The notes below the pieces were generated by a model, which worked only from the letters and a program-made list of their open reading frames with translations, was not told where the DNA came from and did not search any database. The translations under genes were made by a program, and so were the position numbers. Source: CBDDIP01 sp965229005 (lineage in GTDB: Bacteria > Actinomycetota > Acidimicrobiia > Acidimicrobiales > Ilumatobacteraceae). From it: 64,000 nt of DNA. Shown here in pieces: positions 8,605 to 18,187 of this stretch. Within the stretch, counting starts at the first letter, position 1. Each line of letters starts with the position of its first letter. The stretch lies in assembly GCA_965229005.1 (NCBI GenBank), contig CBDDIP010000001.1, positions 248,001 through 312,000 on the forward strand, read 5' to 3'.

Positions 8605-9545
8605 CTGCGATCGAAGCACGCTCGCTGGTGCGCCGGTTCGGCGACCACACGGCGGTCGACGGCATCGACCTCACCGTCGCGTCCGGCGAGATCTACGGCT
8701 TCCTCGGACCGAACGGCGCCGGCAAGAGCACGACGGTGCGCATGCTCACGACGCTCCTGCAGCCGACCTCCGGCACCGCGATCGTCGCCGGACACGACGT
8801 CGGCCGCGACGCCGGCGCGGTGCGGCTGCGCATCGGCGTGGCGTTGCAGGACGCCGCGCTCGATCCGAAGCAGACCGGACGCGAGCTGCTCGATCTCCAG
8901 GGTCGTCTCTACGGATTGAACAAGGCGGAGCGCAAGCGACAGGTGTACCTGCTCGCGCAGCTCGTCGACATCGGTGAGGCGATCGATCGGCGCATCGGCA
9001 CGTACTCCGGCGGGATGAAGCGCCGACTCGACCTCGCTGCCGCGCTCGTGCACCAGCCAGAGGTGCTGTTCCTCGACGAGCCGACGACGGGCCTCGACCC
9101 GACCAGTCGCGCCGCCGTGTGGGAGGAGGTGCGCGCGCTCAACCGCGATCTCGGGATGACCATCTTCTTGACGACGCAGTACCTCGAGGAGGCGGACGCG
9201 CTGGCTGATCGTGTCGGCATCATCGCCAACGGCCGGATCGTTGCCGAGGGCACGCCCGCCGAACTGAAGCGCACCGTCGGCAGTGACGTCATCGTCGCCA
9301 GCGTGAACAGCGTCGATGTCGATCACGTCGTGCACGTGTTGGCCGCGGTGCCCGGTCTCGATCGCATCGACGGGCGCGACGGAGAGGTGGTCGTCTCCGT
9401 CGCCAACGGTGCCGCGGCGATCAGCGCGGTCGCTGTCGCCATTGCCGATGCCCGCATCGCCGTGCACGGGCTGACGTTGCGCACGCCGACGCTCGACGAC
9501 GTGTTCCTCCAGGTGACCGGAGGACGCATGGGGACCACCTCGTGA
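8601..9545 (+). CDS. ABC-2 type exporter ATP-binding protein (DrrA-like)
   Basis: A 314-residue ATPase of the DrrA/NodI group. Motifs: Walker A GPNGAGKST, signature YSGGMKRRLD, Walker B LFLDEPTTGLDP, and a switch region TTQYLEEAD. The C-terminal portion (LRTPTLDDVFLQVTG) is the conserved DrrA tail. The ATG at 8601 overlaps the M48 stop, and the stop overlaps the permease GTG, so it is translationally coupled on both sides. It pairs with the following DrrB-like permease; the cargo is unknown (drug, lipid or polysaccharide are known for the family). Confidence 0.93.
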   Translation: MTAIEARSLVRRFGDHTAVDGIDLTVASGEIYGFLGPNGAGKSTTVRMLTTLLQPTSGTAIVAGHDVGRDAGAVRLRIGVALQDAALDPKQTGRELLDLQGRLYGLNKAERKRQVYLLAQLVDIGEAIDRRIGTYSGGMKRRLDLAAALVHQPEVLFLDEPTTGLDPTSRAAVWEEVRALNRDLGMTIFLTTQYLEEADALADRVGIIANGRIVAEGTPAELKRTVGSDVIVASVNSVDVDHVVHVLAAVPGLDRIDGRDGEVVVSVANGAAAISAVAVAIADARIAVHGLTLRTPTLDDVFLQVTGGRMGTTS

Positions 9546-10354
9546 GCTCGTCCACCGCTCCGGTCAACGGTCGCGTCCACGCGCGCGCCGCGGGCTTCTG
9601 GACGGACTTCCGCTCGGTGTCGCTGCGCGCCCTGCGGCTGACGTGGCGCGACCCCGAGGCCTTCGGACCGGCGCTCGTCATCCCGGTGTTCTTCTTCCTC
9701 GTCAACGTCGGCGCACTGCAGCAGTTCGTCGAGGACAGCTTCCCGAAGGGCTTCGACTACAAGGCGTTCCAGCTCCCGGTCGCGGTCGTGTTCGCGGTGA
9801 CCGGCATCAGCCGCGCCAGCGCGCTGGTGATCGACGTGCAGGATGGGTACCTCGATCGGCTGTTGCTGACACCGGTGCGTCGCAGCACGTTGCTGCTCGG
9901 GTTGATGAGCGCCGACTTCCTGCTGATCGTCGCCCTCGCCGTGCCGGTGTCCGCGCTCGGGCTGGCCGTCGGCGTGCGTCCGGCGACCGGCGCGCTCGGT
10001 CTGCTGGTGTTCATCCTGCTGGCCGGGTTGTGGGGGCTCGCGTTCACCGGGTTCCCGTACGCAATCGCTCTGCGCACCGGCAACCCGACCGCTGTGAACA
10101 ACGCGTTCCTCCTGTTCTTCCCCTTCGCCTTCCTGACCACCGCGTACATCCCCGAGGAGGCGATGACCGGATGGCTGGCTACGGCGATCAAGTTCAACCC
10201 GACCACCTACCTGCTCGGCGGGATGCGAGCGCTGATGCAGACCGGATGGGAGTGGGACGAGCTCGGCAAGGGTCTGATCGCCATCGTCGGGATGGGCATC
10301 GTCTCCTTCGCCACCGCCTTCGCCGCCCTCCGAGGCCGAGTCAAACGCACATGA
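9542..10354 (+). CDS. ABC-2 type transporter permease (DrrB-like)
   Basis: A 270-residue membrane subunit with about six hydrophobic segments, for example IPVFFFLVNVGALQ, LLLIVALAVPVSALGLAVG-type stretches, and a terminal IAIVGMGIVSFATAFAAL. The mid-region LDRLLLTPVRRSTLLLG is typical of DrrB/YadH permeases. It starts with GTG, overlapping the ATPase stop by four bases. Together they form a half-transporter exporter pair behind the M48 protease. Confidence 0.9.
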   Translation: MSSSTAPVNGRVHARAAGFWTDFRSVSLRALRLTWRDPEAFGPALVIPVFFFLVNVGALQQFVEDSFPKGFDYKAFQLPVAVVFAVTGISRASALVIDVQDGYLDRLLLTPVRRSTLLLGLMSADFLLIVALAVPVSALGLAVGVRPATGALGLLVFILLAGLWGLAFTGFPYAIALRTGNPTAVNNAFLLFFPFAFLTTAYIPEEAMTGWLATAIKFNPTTYLLGGMRALMQTGWEWDELGKGLIAIVGMGIVSFATAFAALRGRVKRT

Positions 10355-10363
10355 GGCGCCGAC

Positions 10364-10834
10364 TCAGATGGCGAGGTCGGCGAGGGTTGCGTCGAGCTGG
10401 GTGATGAGGGTGTCGGGGGCGAGCTCGATGTCGAGACCTCGCTTGCCGCCGCTCACCAGGATCGTGTCGAAGAGGATGCACGTCTCGTCGATCGCCGTGC
10501 GCAACCGCTTCTTCTGACCGAGCGGGCTGATCCCACCAACGACGTAGCCGGTGATCCGTTCGGCGACGTCGGGCGGGCACATCTCCGCACGCTTCGCGCC
10601 GAACGCCGCGGCCAGCTCCTTCAATGACAGCTGGCCGGACACCGGCACGATGCCCACCACCTGCTCGCGTCCGTCGAGCACGGCGACCAACGTCTTGAAC
10701 ACCCGTTCAGGTTCGACGCCGATGGCTGCCGCTGCCTCGAGCCCGTAGTTGCGGCTGCCGGGATCGTGGTGGAACTCGTGCACGGTGAAGGTCACACCAG
10801 CCGCTTCGAGCTCGCGCATCGCAGGCGTCGACAT
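10364..10834 (-). CDS. ybaK: Cys-tRNA(Pro)/Cys-tRNA(Cys) deacylase, YbaK/EbsC family
   Basis: 156 residues, the full length of YbaK. Family features are VFKTLVAVLDG with the conserved lysine, the VPVSGQLSLKELA segment, and TGYVVGGISPLGQKKRL near the active site. The enzyme hydrolyses proline tRNA mischarged with cysteine in the cytoplasm. It is a single gene, convergent with the ABC exporter (nine-base gap) and divergent from the oxidoreductase at 10890. Confidence 0.93.
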   Translation of the reverse strand: MSTPAMRELEAAGVTFTVHEFHHDPGSRNYGLEAAAAIGVEPERVFKTLVAVLDGREQVVGIVPVSGQLSLKELAAAFGAKRAEMCPPDVAERITGYVVGGISPLGQKKRLRTAIDETCILFDTILVSGGKRGLDIELAPDTLITQLDATLADLAI

Positions 10835-10889
10835 GGGGCGATCATGCCTCGCTCGCAGCCCGCGACGAAAGGTGGCAGACTCGCCGTCG

Positions 10890-13800
10890 ATGGCGCTGGT
10901 CGAGAATTACGAGCTCGCCGACCGCTACCGACTCGATGACGGAAGGGTGTTCCTCAGCGGAGCACAGGCGCTCGCCCGCCTGCCGCTGGAGCAGCTCCGC
11001 GCCGACCGGCGGGCCGGACTCAACACTGCGGTGTTCGTCAGCGGCTACCCCGGCAGCCCGCTCGCGGGGTACGACCGCGACGCATCTGCGGCCGCCGAGT
11101 TGGCAGCCGCCGACGGCTTCTCGTTCGTCGTCCAACCCGGTCTCAACGAAGAGCTCGCGGCCACGTCCGTGATGGGCTCGCAGCTCGCGGTGCTGCAACC
11201 GACGTGTCGCTACGACGGGGTCATCGGCATCTGGTACGGCAAGAGCCCCGGCCTCGATCGGGCCAGCGATGCGATCCGTCACGCGGTGTTCGCCGGCACG
11301 TCGGCCAAGGGTGGCGCCGTTGCGCTGGTGGGCGACGACCCGCATGCGAAGAGCAGCACGCTGCCGTCGTCGAGCGATGCCAGCCTCGTCGATCTGCACA
11401 TGCCCGTGCTCTACCCCGGCGACGTGCAGGACGCCATCGACCTCGGACGGCACGCCATCGCGCTGTCACGTGCGTGCGGGTTGTGGGTGGCGATGAAGGT
11501 GGTCGAAGCGGTCGCCGACGGCACCGGCACCGTCGAGCTCGGCATCGATCGGATCCGTCCGATCGTTCCCCGCCTGGAGGTCGACGGGCGCCAGTTCGAG
11601 CCTGTGCCGTCGGGCAAGTTGCTGACCCCGTTCTCGCTCGACATGGAACGCGAGTTCCAAGAGGTTCGGTTGGAGATGGCTCGTCGCTACGGCGTGGAGA
11701 ACGAGCTGAACCGGATCGCGTTGTGCGGGCCGAACGACTGGATCGGACTCGTCGCCACGGGCCACACGTACCGCGAGACGACGGAGGCGTTGGCGCTGCT
11801 CGGCTTGCGCACCGCCGACGACCTGCGCGCCGCAGGCGTCCGCCTGCTCAAGCTCGACCTCCCCGTGCCGATCGACCCGGCGCTGATCCGCGACTTCGCC
11901 GACGGCCTCGCCGAGGTCGTCGTGATCGAGGAGAAGAACCCGACGCTGGAGTGGTTCATCAAGGATGCGCTGTACGCCCAGGCGCAGCGGCCGATCGTCA
12001 CCGGCAAGCTCCAACCCGACGGCACCGCACTGCTGCCGCGCACCGGCACGCTCGAAGCCGACACCATCGCCCCGCGGCTGCGCACGCGACTGCTCACCCG
12101 TCTCGCCCCAGAGCGCCTCGCCCCGCTCCGCGTGCAGCGCACATCGCTGATCCCGCTGACCGTGAACCGAACGCCGTACTTCTGCAGCGGCTGCCCGCAC
12201 AACACCTCGACGAAGGTGCCCGACGGCGCACTCATCGGCGCCGGCATCGGCTGCCACTCGATGGTCATGCTGATGGAGGAAGGACGGGCCGGCGACATCG
12301 TCGGTCTGACCGCGATGGGCAACGAGGGAGCGCAGTGGTTCGGCATGTCGCCGTTCATCGGCGCCGACCACCTGATCCAGAACATCGGCGACGGCACCCT
12401 CTTCCACAGCGGCATCCTCGCCGTGCGCGCTGCGGCCGCGGCCGGGGTGAACATCACCTACAAGATCCTCTACAACGGCGCCGTGGCGATGACCGGCGGG
12501 CAGGACCCGTTCGGGCAGCTCGAGGTGCCGCAGCTCGCCGAGGGACTGCTCGCCGAAGGCGTGCGCCAGGTGCTGATCACCACCGACGACCTCGACCGCT
12601 ACCGCGACACACCCCTGCCCACGGGCGTGAAGGTGTGGGGTCGCCAGCGAGTCGTCGAGGCGCAGGAGCTGCTGGCCGCCGTTCCCGGATGCACCGTGCT
12701 GATCCACGACCAGCGTTGCGCGGCCGAGAAGCGACGCGACCGCAAGCGCGGCAAGATCGACGCGCCCGCCTTTCGGGTCGTCATCAACGAACGCGTCTGT
12801 GAAGGCTGCGGCGACTGCGGCGACGTCAGCAACTGCCTGTCCGTGCAACCGGTCGACACACCGTTCGGCCGCAAGACCCAGATCGACCAGACGTCGTGCA
12901 ACTTCGACATGTCGTGCATGGAAGGTGACTGCCCGAGCTTCATGACGGTTTCTCTTCAACGGGGGACGGCGTCCCCCGTTCGCCCCCTCCTTCGAGCACC
13001 CGACGCACTGCCGGCGCCCGTCAGGGCGGCGGCACGGGACTTCACGGTGCGCATGAGCGGCATCGGCGGGACGGGGGTGGTGACGGTGTCGCAGATCATC
13101 GGGACGGCGGCGATGTTGGACGGGTACCACGTGCGCGGGCTCGACCAGACGGGGCTGTCGCAGAAGGCGGGGCCGGTCGTCAGCGACCTGCGCCTGACGG
13201 TCGACGAGCCACGGCCCTCGAACAAGGCGACGTGGGGATCCGTCGACCTGTTGCTTGCCTTCGACGAACTCGTCGCGGGGAGCGACACGCACCTCGCCGG
13301 GCTCGACCCACAGCGCACTGCCGTGGTCGCCAGTTCGGCTGCGGTGCCCACCGGCACGATGGTCATCCACCCCGAGCGGGCGTTCCCCACGGCAGCGGTC
13401 GAGGCTCGCCTCGACGAATCGTCGACACGGCATCTGCGTGTCAACACCAACGCGATGGTGCACGGCTTGCTCGGCGATGACACCACCGCCAACGTGTTCC
13501 TCATCGGCGTGGCGGTGCAGTCCGGCGAACTGCCGGTGCACGGCGAGTCGATCGAGCGGGCGATCACGCTCAACGGCACCGCCGTCGACCGCAACCTCGC
13601 CGCCTTCCGTTGGGGCCGCGCATGGGTCGCCGATCCCGATGCGGTCGCCGCCGCGGCCGGCCTCGTCACCACGACGAACGACGACGTCGACCGCCGTCCG
13701 CTCGTCGATCGCCTCGCCGACGACCTCACCGGCTACCAGTCCGCCGCGTACGCGAAGCGCTACCGGGACGTGATCGAGCGGGTCGACGCCGTCGGGTTCC

Positions 13801-14291
13801 CGGCGCTCACCGACGCGGTCGTCCGCCACCTCCACAAGCTGATGGCCTACAAGGACGAGTACGAGGTGGCCCGCCTGCTCCTCCTGCCCGAGTCACGCGC
13901 CGCGGCCCAGGCAGTCGGCGGCAGGCGCGCCAAGGTCGTCTGGCACCTGCACCCGCCGTTGCTCCGGGCCATGGGCATGCGACGCAAGATCAAGCTCGGC
14001 GGCTGGTCGAAGCCGGCGTTCTGGGCACTGCGCGCCGGGCGCCGAGTGCGCGGCACGCCGCTCGACCTGTTCGGCATGGCCAAGGTCCGTCGCTTGGAGC
14101 GAGCGATGGCCCCCGAGTACGTCGAGGCCATCGAACGGCTGATGCAGCACGTGAACGCCGGCAACCTCGACGAAGCCGTGGCGATCGCCTCGCTGCCCGA
14201 CAAGGTGCGCGGCTACGAGCACCTCAAGGTCGAGCGCGCCGCCGCCTATCGCGAGGAGCTGCAGCGACGGCTCACCGCGTTCACCCGCTGA
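10890..14291 (+). CDS. Indolepyruvate ferredoxin oxidoreductase, fused alpha-gamma type
   Basis: A 1133-residue thiamine-diphosphate enzyme that oxidatively decarboxylates aryl- or branched-chain 2-oxoacids to acyl-CoA. The order is a pyrimidine-binding domain (VSGYPGSPLAGYD), the central region, a TPP-binding segment (GIGCHSMVMLM, then AMGNEGAQWFG), a cysteine-rich cluster segment (CEGCGDCGDVSNC, SCNFDMSCMEGDC), then a gamma domain (SGIGGTGVVTVSQII) and a helical C-terminal part. This IorA-IorB fusion of about 1150 residues is known in proteobacteria and actinobacteria. I chose the ATG at 10890, before MALVENYELADRY. The 3' end overlaps the convergent fucosidase gene by 11 bases. The substrate preference is inferred from the family only. 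Confidence 0.9.
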   Translation: MALVENYELADRYRLDDGRVFLSGAQALARLPLEQLRADRRAGLNTAVFVSGYPGSPLAGYDRDASAAAELAAADGFSFVVQPGLNEELAATSVMGSQLAVLQPTCRYDGVIGIWYGKSPGLDRASDAIRHAVFAGTSAKGGAVALVGDDPHAKSSTLPSSSDASLVDLHMPVLYPGDVQDAIDLGRHAIALSRACGLWVAMKVVEAVADGTGTVELGIDRIRPIVPRLEVDGRQFEPVPSGKLLTPFSLDMEREFQEVRLEMARRYGVENELNRIALCGPNDWIGLVATGHTYRETTEALALLGLRTADDLRAAGVRLLKLDLPVPIDPALIRDFADGLAEVVVIEEKNPTLEWFIKDALYAQAQRPIVTGKLQPDGTALLPRTGTLEADTIAPRLRTRLLTRLAPERLAPLRVQRTSLIPLTVNRTPYFCSGCPHNTSTKVPDGALIGAGIGCHSMVMLMEEGRAGDIVGLTAMGNEGAQWFGMSPFIGADHLIQNIGDGTLFHSGILAVRAAAAAGVNITYKILYNGAVAMTGGQDPFGQLEVPQLAEGLLAEGVRQVLITTDDLDRYRDTPLPTGVKVWGRQRVVEAQELLAAVPGCTVLIHDQRCAAEKRRDRKRGKIDAPAFRVVINERVCEGCGDCGDVSNCLSVQPVDTPFGRKTQIDQTSCNFDMSCMEGDCPSFMTVSLQRGTASPVRPLLRAPDALPAPVRAAARDFTVRMSGIGGTGVVTVSQIIGTAAMLDGYHVRGLDQTGLSQKAGPVVSDLRLTVDEPRPSNKATWGSVDLLLAFDELVAGSDTHLAGLDPQRTAVVASSAAVPTGTMVIHPERAFPTAAVEARLDESSTRHLRVNTNAMVHGLLGDDTTANVFLIGVAVQSGELPVHGESIERAITLNGTAVDRNLAAFRWGRAWVADPDAVAAAAGLVTTTNDDVDRRPLVDRLADDLTGYQSAAYAKRYRDVIERVDAVGFPALTDAVVRHLHKLMAYKDEYEVARLLLLPESRAAAQAVGGRRAKVVWHLHPPLLRAMGMRRKIKLGGWSKPAFWALRAGRRVRGTPLDLFGMAKVRRLERAMAPEYVEAIERLMQHVNAGNLDEAVAIASLPDKVRGYEHLKVERAAAYREELQRRLTAFTR

Positions 14292-15606
14292 TCGAGAAGA
14301 CGGTCGCCGGCGCGGCAGGCAGGTGGTCGGGCAGCGTGATGCGCAGGTTGCCCTCGTACGTCGTGTGGGGAAGCACCCGATCGTTGCCGAGCATGCGCAC
14401 CTCGGCGCCGTCCGGCGCGGCCACCCCGACCAGCTCCACCGCATCGGCCGGCGCACCGCGCACGATTGCGTAGCGCACACCGTCCCGCGACGTCAGTCCG
14501 ACCTCACGACCGTCGCCAGTCGCGGTGACGCCGTCGCCATGCGTCCCGTAGATCGCCGCGCCGTTGACGCGCAGCCACCAGCCGAGCGCAGTCAGCCGCA
14601 CCGCCTGCGCCAGTGGGATGCGGCCATCGGCATCCGGTCCGACGTTGAGGAGCAGGTTGCCACCGCGAGCGACGATGTCGGCCAGCATCCAGATCAGATC
14701 GTCCACCGGCGTCAACGTGTCCTCACGCTCCATCCGGTTGTAGCCGAACGAGCGACCGATGCCGCGGCACACCTCCCACTTGCGCGTGCCCGACGCCTTC
14801 GTCGAGTACTCCGGCGTGGCGATGTCGGCGTGCAACGTTCCCTGGCGCGTGGCCAGCATGTTGAACCGGTCGTTGACGATGCCGTCCGGCACCGCGTCGT
14901 AGTACCGGGTGTAGACGTCGTTGGGGTCGAGCGACGCCGGCCAACCGATGTCGTTCCAGAGGACGCTCGGTCGGTAGCGCTCGATCAGCTCGTCGACGTG
15001 GGCAACGGCGTACTCGCGGTAGTCCGGCTGGTCGGGGATGTTCTGGATCATCGACAGGATGCTGTCGATGTGCGGCTCGCGGAACGTCCAGTCCAGGCCG
15101 CCCGAGTAGTACAGCCCGAAGCGCATGCCCTCGTCACGAGTCGCCGCCGCGAGCTCACCGACGTGGTCGCGCTCGGTCTGCCAGTCGGCGCGGTGCGGGT
15201 TCGTCACGGCCGACGGCCACATCAGGTAGCCGTCGTGGTGCTTGGTCACCGGCACCACGTAGCGGGCGCCCGCCTGCGCGAACAACGGCGCCCACGCGCC
15301 GGTCGACGCACCGGCCGAACGTTCGCGGAACTCCTCGACGAAGCCGCGGTAGGTGCGGTCGCCGTACGTCGCGTTGTGGTGAGCCGCCGTGTCGCTGCCC
15401 TCCAACGCCCACGAGTTCATGTACCACTCGGTGTAGGGGCTGAAGCGGAACACCTCGGCCCAGTTCCCGGCGGCGAACAGATCGCCCATGTCGTGGTCGA
15501 CCGGTGCGTAGCACGGCACCGCGTACGGACCCCAGTGGATGAAGATGCCGAACTTGGCGTCGTCGTACCACTGCGGCAGCGGTCGTCCCTCGAACGGATG
15601 GCTCAT
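14281..15606 (-). CDS. Alpha-L-fucosidase, glycoside hydrolase family 29
   Basis: 441 residues. GH29 landmarks are KFGIFIHWGPYAVP, TKHHDGYLMWPS, MRFGLYYSGGLDW and VLWNDIGWP; the aspartate (about residue 219) in the last motif is the expected nucleophile. LLLNVGPDADGRI is also a GH29 hallmark. No signal peptide is seen, so it should act inside the cell on imported fucosides. The ATG overlaps the stop of the ECF sigma gene (ATGA), which couples it to a regulator. The acid/base residue varies in this family and I did not assign it. Confidence 0.92.
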   Translation of the reverse strand: MSHPFEGRPLPQWYDDAKFGIFIHWGPYAVPCYAPVDHDMGDLFAAGNWAEVFRFSPYTEWYMNSWALEGSDTAAHHNATYGDRTYRGFVEEFRERSAGASTGAWAPLFAQAGARYVVPVTKHHDGYLMWPSAVTNPHRADWQTERDHVGELAAATRDEGMRFGLYYSGGLDWTFREPHIDSILSMIQNIPDQPDYREYAVAHVDELIERYRPSVLWNDIGWPASLDPNDVYTRYYDAVPDGIVNDRFNMLATRQGTLHADIATPEYSTKASGTRKWEVCRGIGRSFGYNRMEREDTLTPVDDLIWMLADIVARGGNLLLNVGPDADGRIPLAQAVRLTALGWWLRVNGAAIYGTHGDGVTATGDGREVGLTSRDGVRYAIVRGAPADAVELVGVAAPDGAEVRMLGNDRVLPHTTYEGNLRITLPDHLPAAPATVFSISG

Positions 15607-16868
15607 GGCCGCTGAGAGTAAATCAGCGCCGCGCGTCGGCGCTGCAGCAGCCGTCGCTCCGGCTCGTTGCTGACCAACGCGAGCGCGGCCTCGACGGCGA
15701 CGATCGACTCGTCGCGCTGTCCGCTGCGCTGCAGGAACAGCGACCGGGCGGCGTGCAAGTGGTGCGATCGTTCCATCCCGGCAACGTCGCGCAGCGCGGC
15801 CAACCCGGCTTCCGGCCCGTCGGCCATCCCGACGGCGACCGCGCGGTTGAGATCGATCACCGGCGACGGCGCGATGCGTTGCAGCACCCCGTAGAGCGCC
15901 ACGATCTGCGGCCAGTCGGTGTCGTCGGACGACGCAGCCGTGGCATGCAACGCGGCGATCGCTGCCTCCACCTGGTACGGCCCGACGTCGCGGATCATCA
16001 GCGCCGCCTCGACCAACGTCGCGCCCTCGTCGATCTGGGCGCGGTTCCACCGCGACCGGTCCTGGTGCTCGAGGAGCACGATGTCGCCGTGGTCGTCCTC
16101 CCGCGTCGCCCGACGCGAATCGTGCAGCAGCATCAGCGCCAGCAGACCGGCCGGCTCGGGTTCGCCGGGCACGAGCGCTCGCAGCGTCCGTGCGATGGCG
16201 ATCGCCTCGGTGCACAGGTCGACGCGCACGACCGATGACCCGGCCGACGCCAGGTAGCCCTCGTTGAACACGAGGTAGATCACGCGCATCACCACGCCCA
16301 GCCGCGACGTCAGCTGATCGCCGGACGGCAGCGAGAACGGGATCCGCGTGGCGCGGATCTTGTGCTTGGCGCGCACCAGCCGCTGGGCCATCGTCGATTC
16401 GTCGACGAGGTAGGCGCTGGCGATCTCCGCCGTCGTCAGACCGCCGAGCGACCGGAGCGTCAACGCGGCCTGCGCGTCCGCACCGAGTGCCGGGTGACAG
16501 CACATGAGCAGCAGCCGGAGCTGGTCGTCGCCGCGGTCCCCTGCGGGTTCGTCGTCCCACGGCCGTCGCAGCGCCGCGGCGCGCGCTGTGGCGGCCTCCT
16601 CGCGCATGCTGCGTTGGTTCTCGCGACGCACGCGATCGAGAGCGCGGTTGCGGGCCACGGTCAACAACCACCCGGCGGGTTCTCGCGGGACCCCGTCGAC
16701 GGGCCAGCGCACCACGGCGGCCTCGACCGCGTCGTGCAGCGCCTCTTCGGCGATGTCGAGATCGCCGAACGAGCGCATCAGCGAGCCGAGCAGCCGTCCC
16801 GCGTGCTCGCGGTACAGCTGCCCGATCTCGCCGACACCGGCGTCGTGCGCCGCTGGACCTGAGGTCAC
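15603..16868 (-). CDS. ECF sigma factor with long C-terminal helical domain (ECF42-like)
   Basis: 421 residues. Sigma region 2 is at about 17-85 (LYREHAGRLLGSLMRSFGDL, then AGWLLTVARNRALDRVRR) and region 4 at about 135-185 (LRSLGGLTTAEIASAYLVDE). A C-terminal domain of about 220 residues follows (VIYLVFNEGYLASAG, LCTEAIAIARTLRAL, DLNRAVAVGMADGPEAGL), rich in TPR-like helices. This architecture next to a DGPF/YCII-like gene is the known signature of group ECF42, which has no classical anti-sigma. It overlaps the upstream DGPF gene and the downstream fucosidase by four bases each. Confidence 0.92.
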   Translation of the reverse strand: MTSGPAAHDAGVGEIGQLYREHAGRLLGSLMRSFGDLDIAEEALHDAVEAAVVRWPVDGVPREPAGWLLTVARNRALDRVRRENQRSMREEAATARAAALRRPWDDEPAGDRGDDQLRLLLMCCHPALGADAQAALTLRSLGGLTTAEIASAYLVDESTMAQRLVRAKHKIRATRIPFSLPSGDQLTSRLGVVMRVIYLVFNEGYLASAGSSVVRVDLCTEAIAIARTLRALVPGEPEPAGLLALMLLHDSRRATREDDHGDIVLLEHQDRSRWNRAQIDEGATLVEAALMIRDVGPYQVEAAIAALHATAASSDDTDWPQIVALYGVLQRIAPSPVIDLNRAVAVGMADGPEAGLAALRDVAGMERSHHLHAARSLFLQRSGQRDESIVAVEAALALVSNEPERRLLQRRRAALIYSQRP

Positions 16869-17215
16869 ATCATCTCTTGGATGGGCCGCACCTCGACGCT
16901 GCCGTAGCGGGCGTCCGGGATCTGCGCCGCCAGCTCCAGCGCGCGATCGAGGTTCGGCACGTCGACGATGTAGTAACCGCCGAGCACTTCCTTCGTCTCG
17001 GCGAACGGGCCGTCGGTGGACGACGACTTGCCGTCGCGAACGCGGACCGTCGTGGCCGTCTCCAGGCCCTGCAACGGGTCGCCGGCAACGAGCTCACCGC
17101 TCTCGCGAACTCGATCGGTGAAGGCGAAGTACTCGCCGTAGACGGCTTCGCTCTCTTCCTTGCTGAGCGTGGTCCACGCCGTGGGGTTCGAGTAGATCAA
17201 CAGCATGTAGCGCAT
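16865..17215 (-). CDS. DGPF-domain (YCII-related) protein
   Basis: 116 residues beginning MRYMLLIYS, with the eponymous STDGPFAETKEVLGGYYIVD and a closing VEVRPI. These small ferredoxin-like-fold proteins accompany ECF42 sigma factors and are often their targets or partners; the biochemical role is unknown. I chose the ATG at 17215 because a Shine-Dalgarno AAGGAGA lies six bases before it; the upstream frame overlaps the luciferase-like gene. The stop overlaps the sigma ATG. Confidence 0.93.
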   Translation of the reverse strand: MRYMLLIYSNPTAWTTLSKEESEAVYGEYFAFTDRVRESGELVAGDPLQGLETATTVRVRDGKSSSTDGPFAETKEVLGGYYIVDVPNLDRALELAAQIPDARYGSVEVRPIQEMM

Positions 17216-17291
17216 GAATGTCTCCTTGTGTGAGTCGTCACCCATTGGACGAACGGCATCGATGCCGATCGACAGGTCCCGACCGATCTCT

Positions 17292-18164
17292 TCAGCTGCG
17301 ATTGAATTCCGTGTTGAACTCCTGGACGAGCGGGGCGTAGCGCTCCATCGCGGCCATCGCCGCGTCGCGGTCCAGCGCCGGCAAGCCGAGTGCGACGTGA
17401 TCGGCGCCGAGGTCGCGTAGAGCGGAGAGGTGCGCCGCATCAGGTCGAGCGCCGAACACACCGAGGCTGAGCGTCGCCGGGTCGCGCCCGGCATCGGCGG
17501 CCTGTCGCTGCAACGTGAGCCACGACTCATCGATCGGCCAACGTCCTTCGATCGGCATCCACCCGTCGCCGTACTCGATGATGTGGCGGAAGTGCAGGTC
17601 CGTCGGCGAGGCACCGATGATGATCGGCGGGTGGGGGCGCTGAACCGGCTTCGGCCACGACCACGACGGCTCGAGGTGCACGAGCTCACCATCGAACGAC
17701 GCCTCGTCCTCGGTCCAGAGCGCCTTGCAGGCCAGGATCTTCTCGCGCACGAGCTTCCGTCTGGTCTTCGGGTTCACCCCGTGCGCCTCCATCTCCTCGT
17801 GGTTCCAGCCGTAGCCGACGCCGAACAGGAACCGGCCGCCGGAGATGTGGTCCAGCGTGGCCACCTCCTTGGCCAGCCAGATCGGGTCGCGCTGGGCAAC
17901 GAGCGTGATGCCGGTGGCGAGCAGCAGGTCGGTGGTCACCGCGGCGGCGGCCGTCAGCGCGAGGAACTGGTCGTGGGTGCGCCAGTACTCCTCGGGGAGC
18001 GGCGGCGCGCCCTCGCGGCCTCCCCACGGTGATCGGCGGCTGCTGGGGATGTGCGAGTGCTCCGGGAACCAGAGTGAGGCAAAGCCACGACTCTCGGCCT
18101 CCCGTGCGAGCTCGATCGGCTGCATGCCGACGTCGGTGGGGAAGATGAGCAGTCCGAGGCGCAT
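17292..18164 (-). CDS. Luciferase-like (LLM) F420-type oxidoreductase
   Basis: 290 residues of the bacterial-luciferase-like fold. Features are MRLGLLIFPTD at the N-terminus, AREAESRGFASLWFPEHSHI, LATGITLVAQRDPIWLAKE, and the family hallmark HISGGRFLFGVGYGWNHEE. Many actinobacterial members use cofactor F420 instead of FMN; the cofactor and substrate cannot be settled from sequence. It lies 76 bases upstream of the DGPF gene and reads the same way, so it could share transcription but has room for a separate promoter. Confidence 0.9.
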   Translation of the reverse strand: MRLGLLIFPTDVGMQPIELAREAESRGFASLWFPEHSHIPSSRRSPWGGREGAPPLPEEYWRTHDQFLALTAAAAVTTDLLLATGITLVAQRDPIWLAKEVATLDHISGGRFLFGVGYGWNHEEMEAHGVNPKTRRKLVREKILACKALWTEDEASFDGELVHLEPSWSWPKPVQRPHPPIIIGASPTDLHFRHIIEYGDGWMPIEGRWPIDESWLTLQRQAADAGRDPATLSLGVFGARPDAAHLSALRDLGADHVALGLPALDRDAAMAAMERYAPLVQEFNTEFNRS

Positions 18165-18187
18165 CGCCCCAGTGTCGCGCGATCGCG

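Noticed and set aside
11466..13835. Long minus-strand open frame opposite the indolepyruvate oxidoreductase
   Set aside because: The plus-strand protein has complete enzyme motifs across the same region; the antisense frame is low-complexity.
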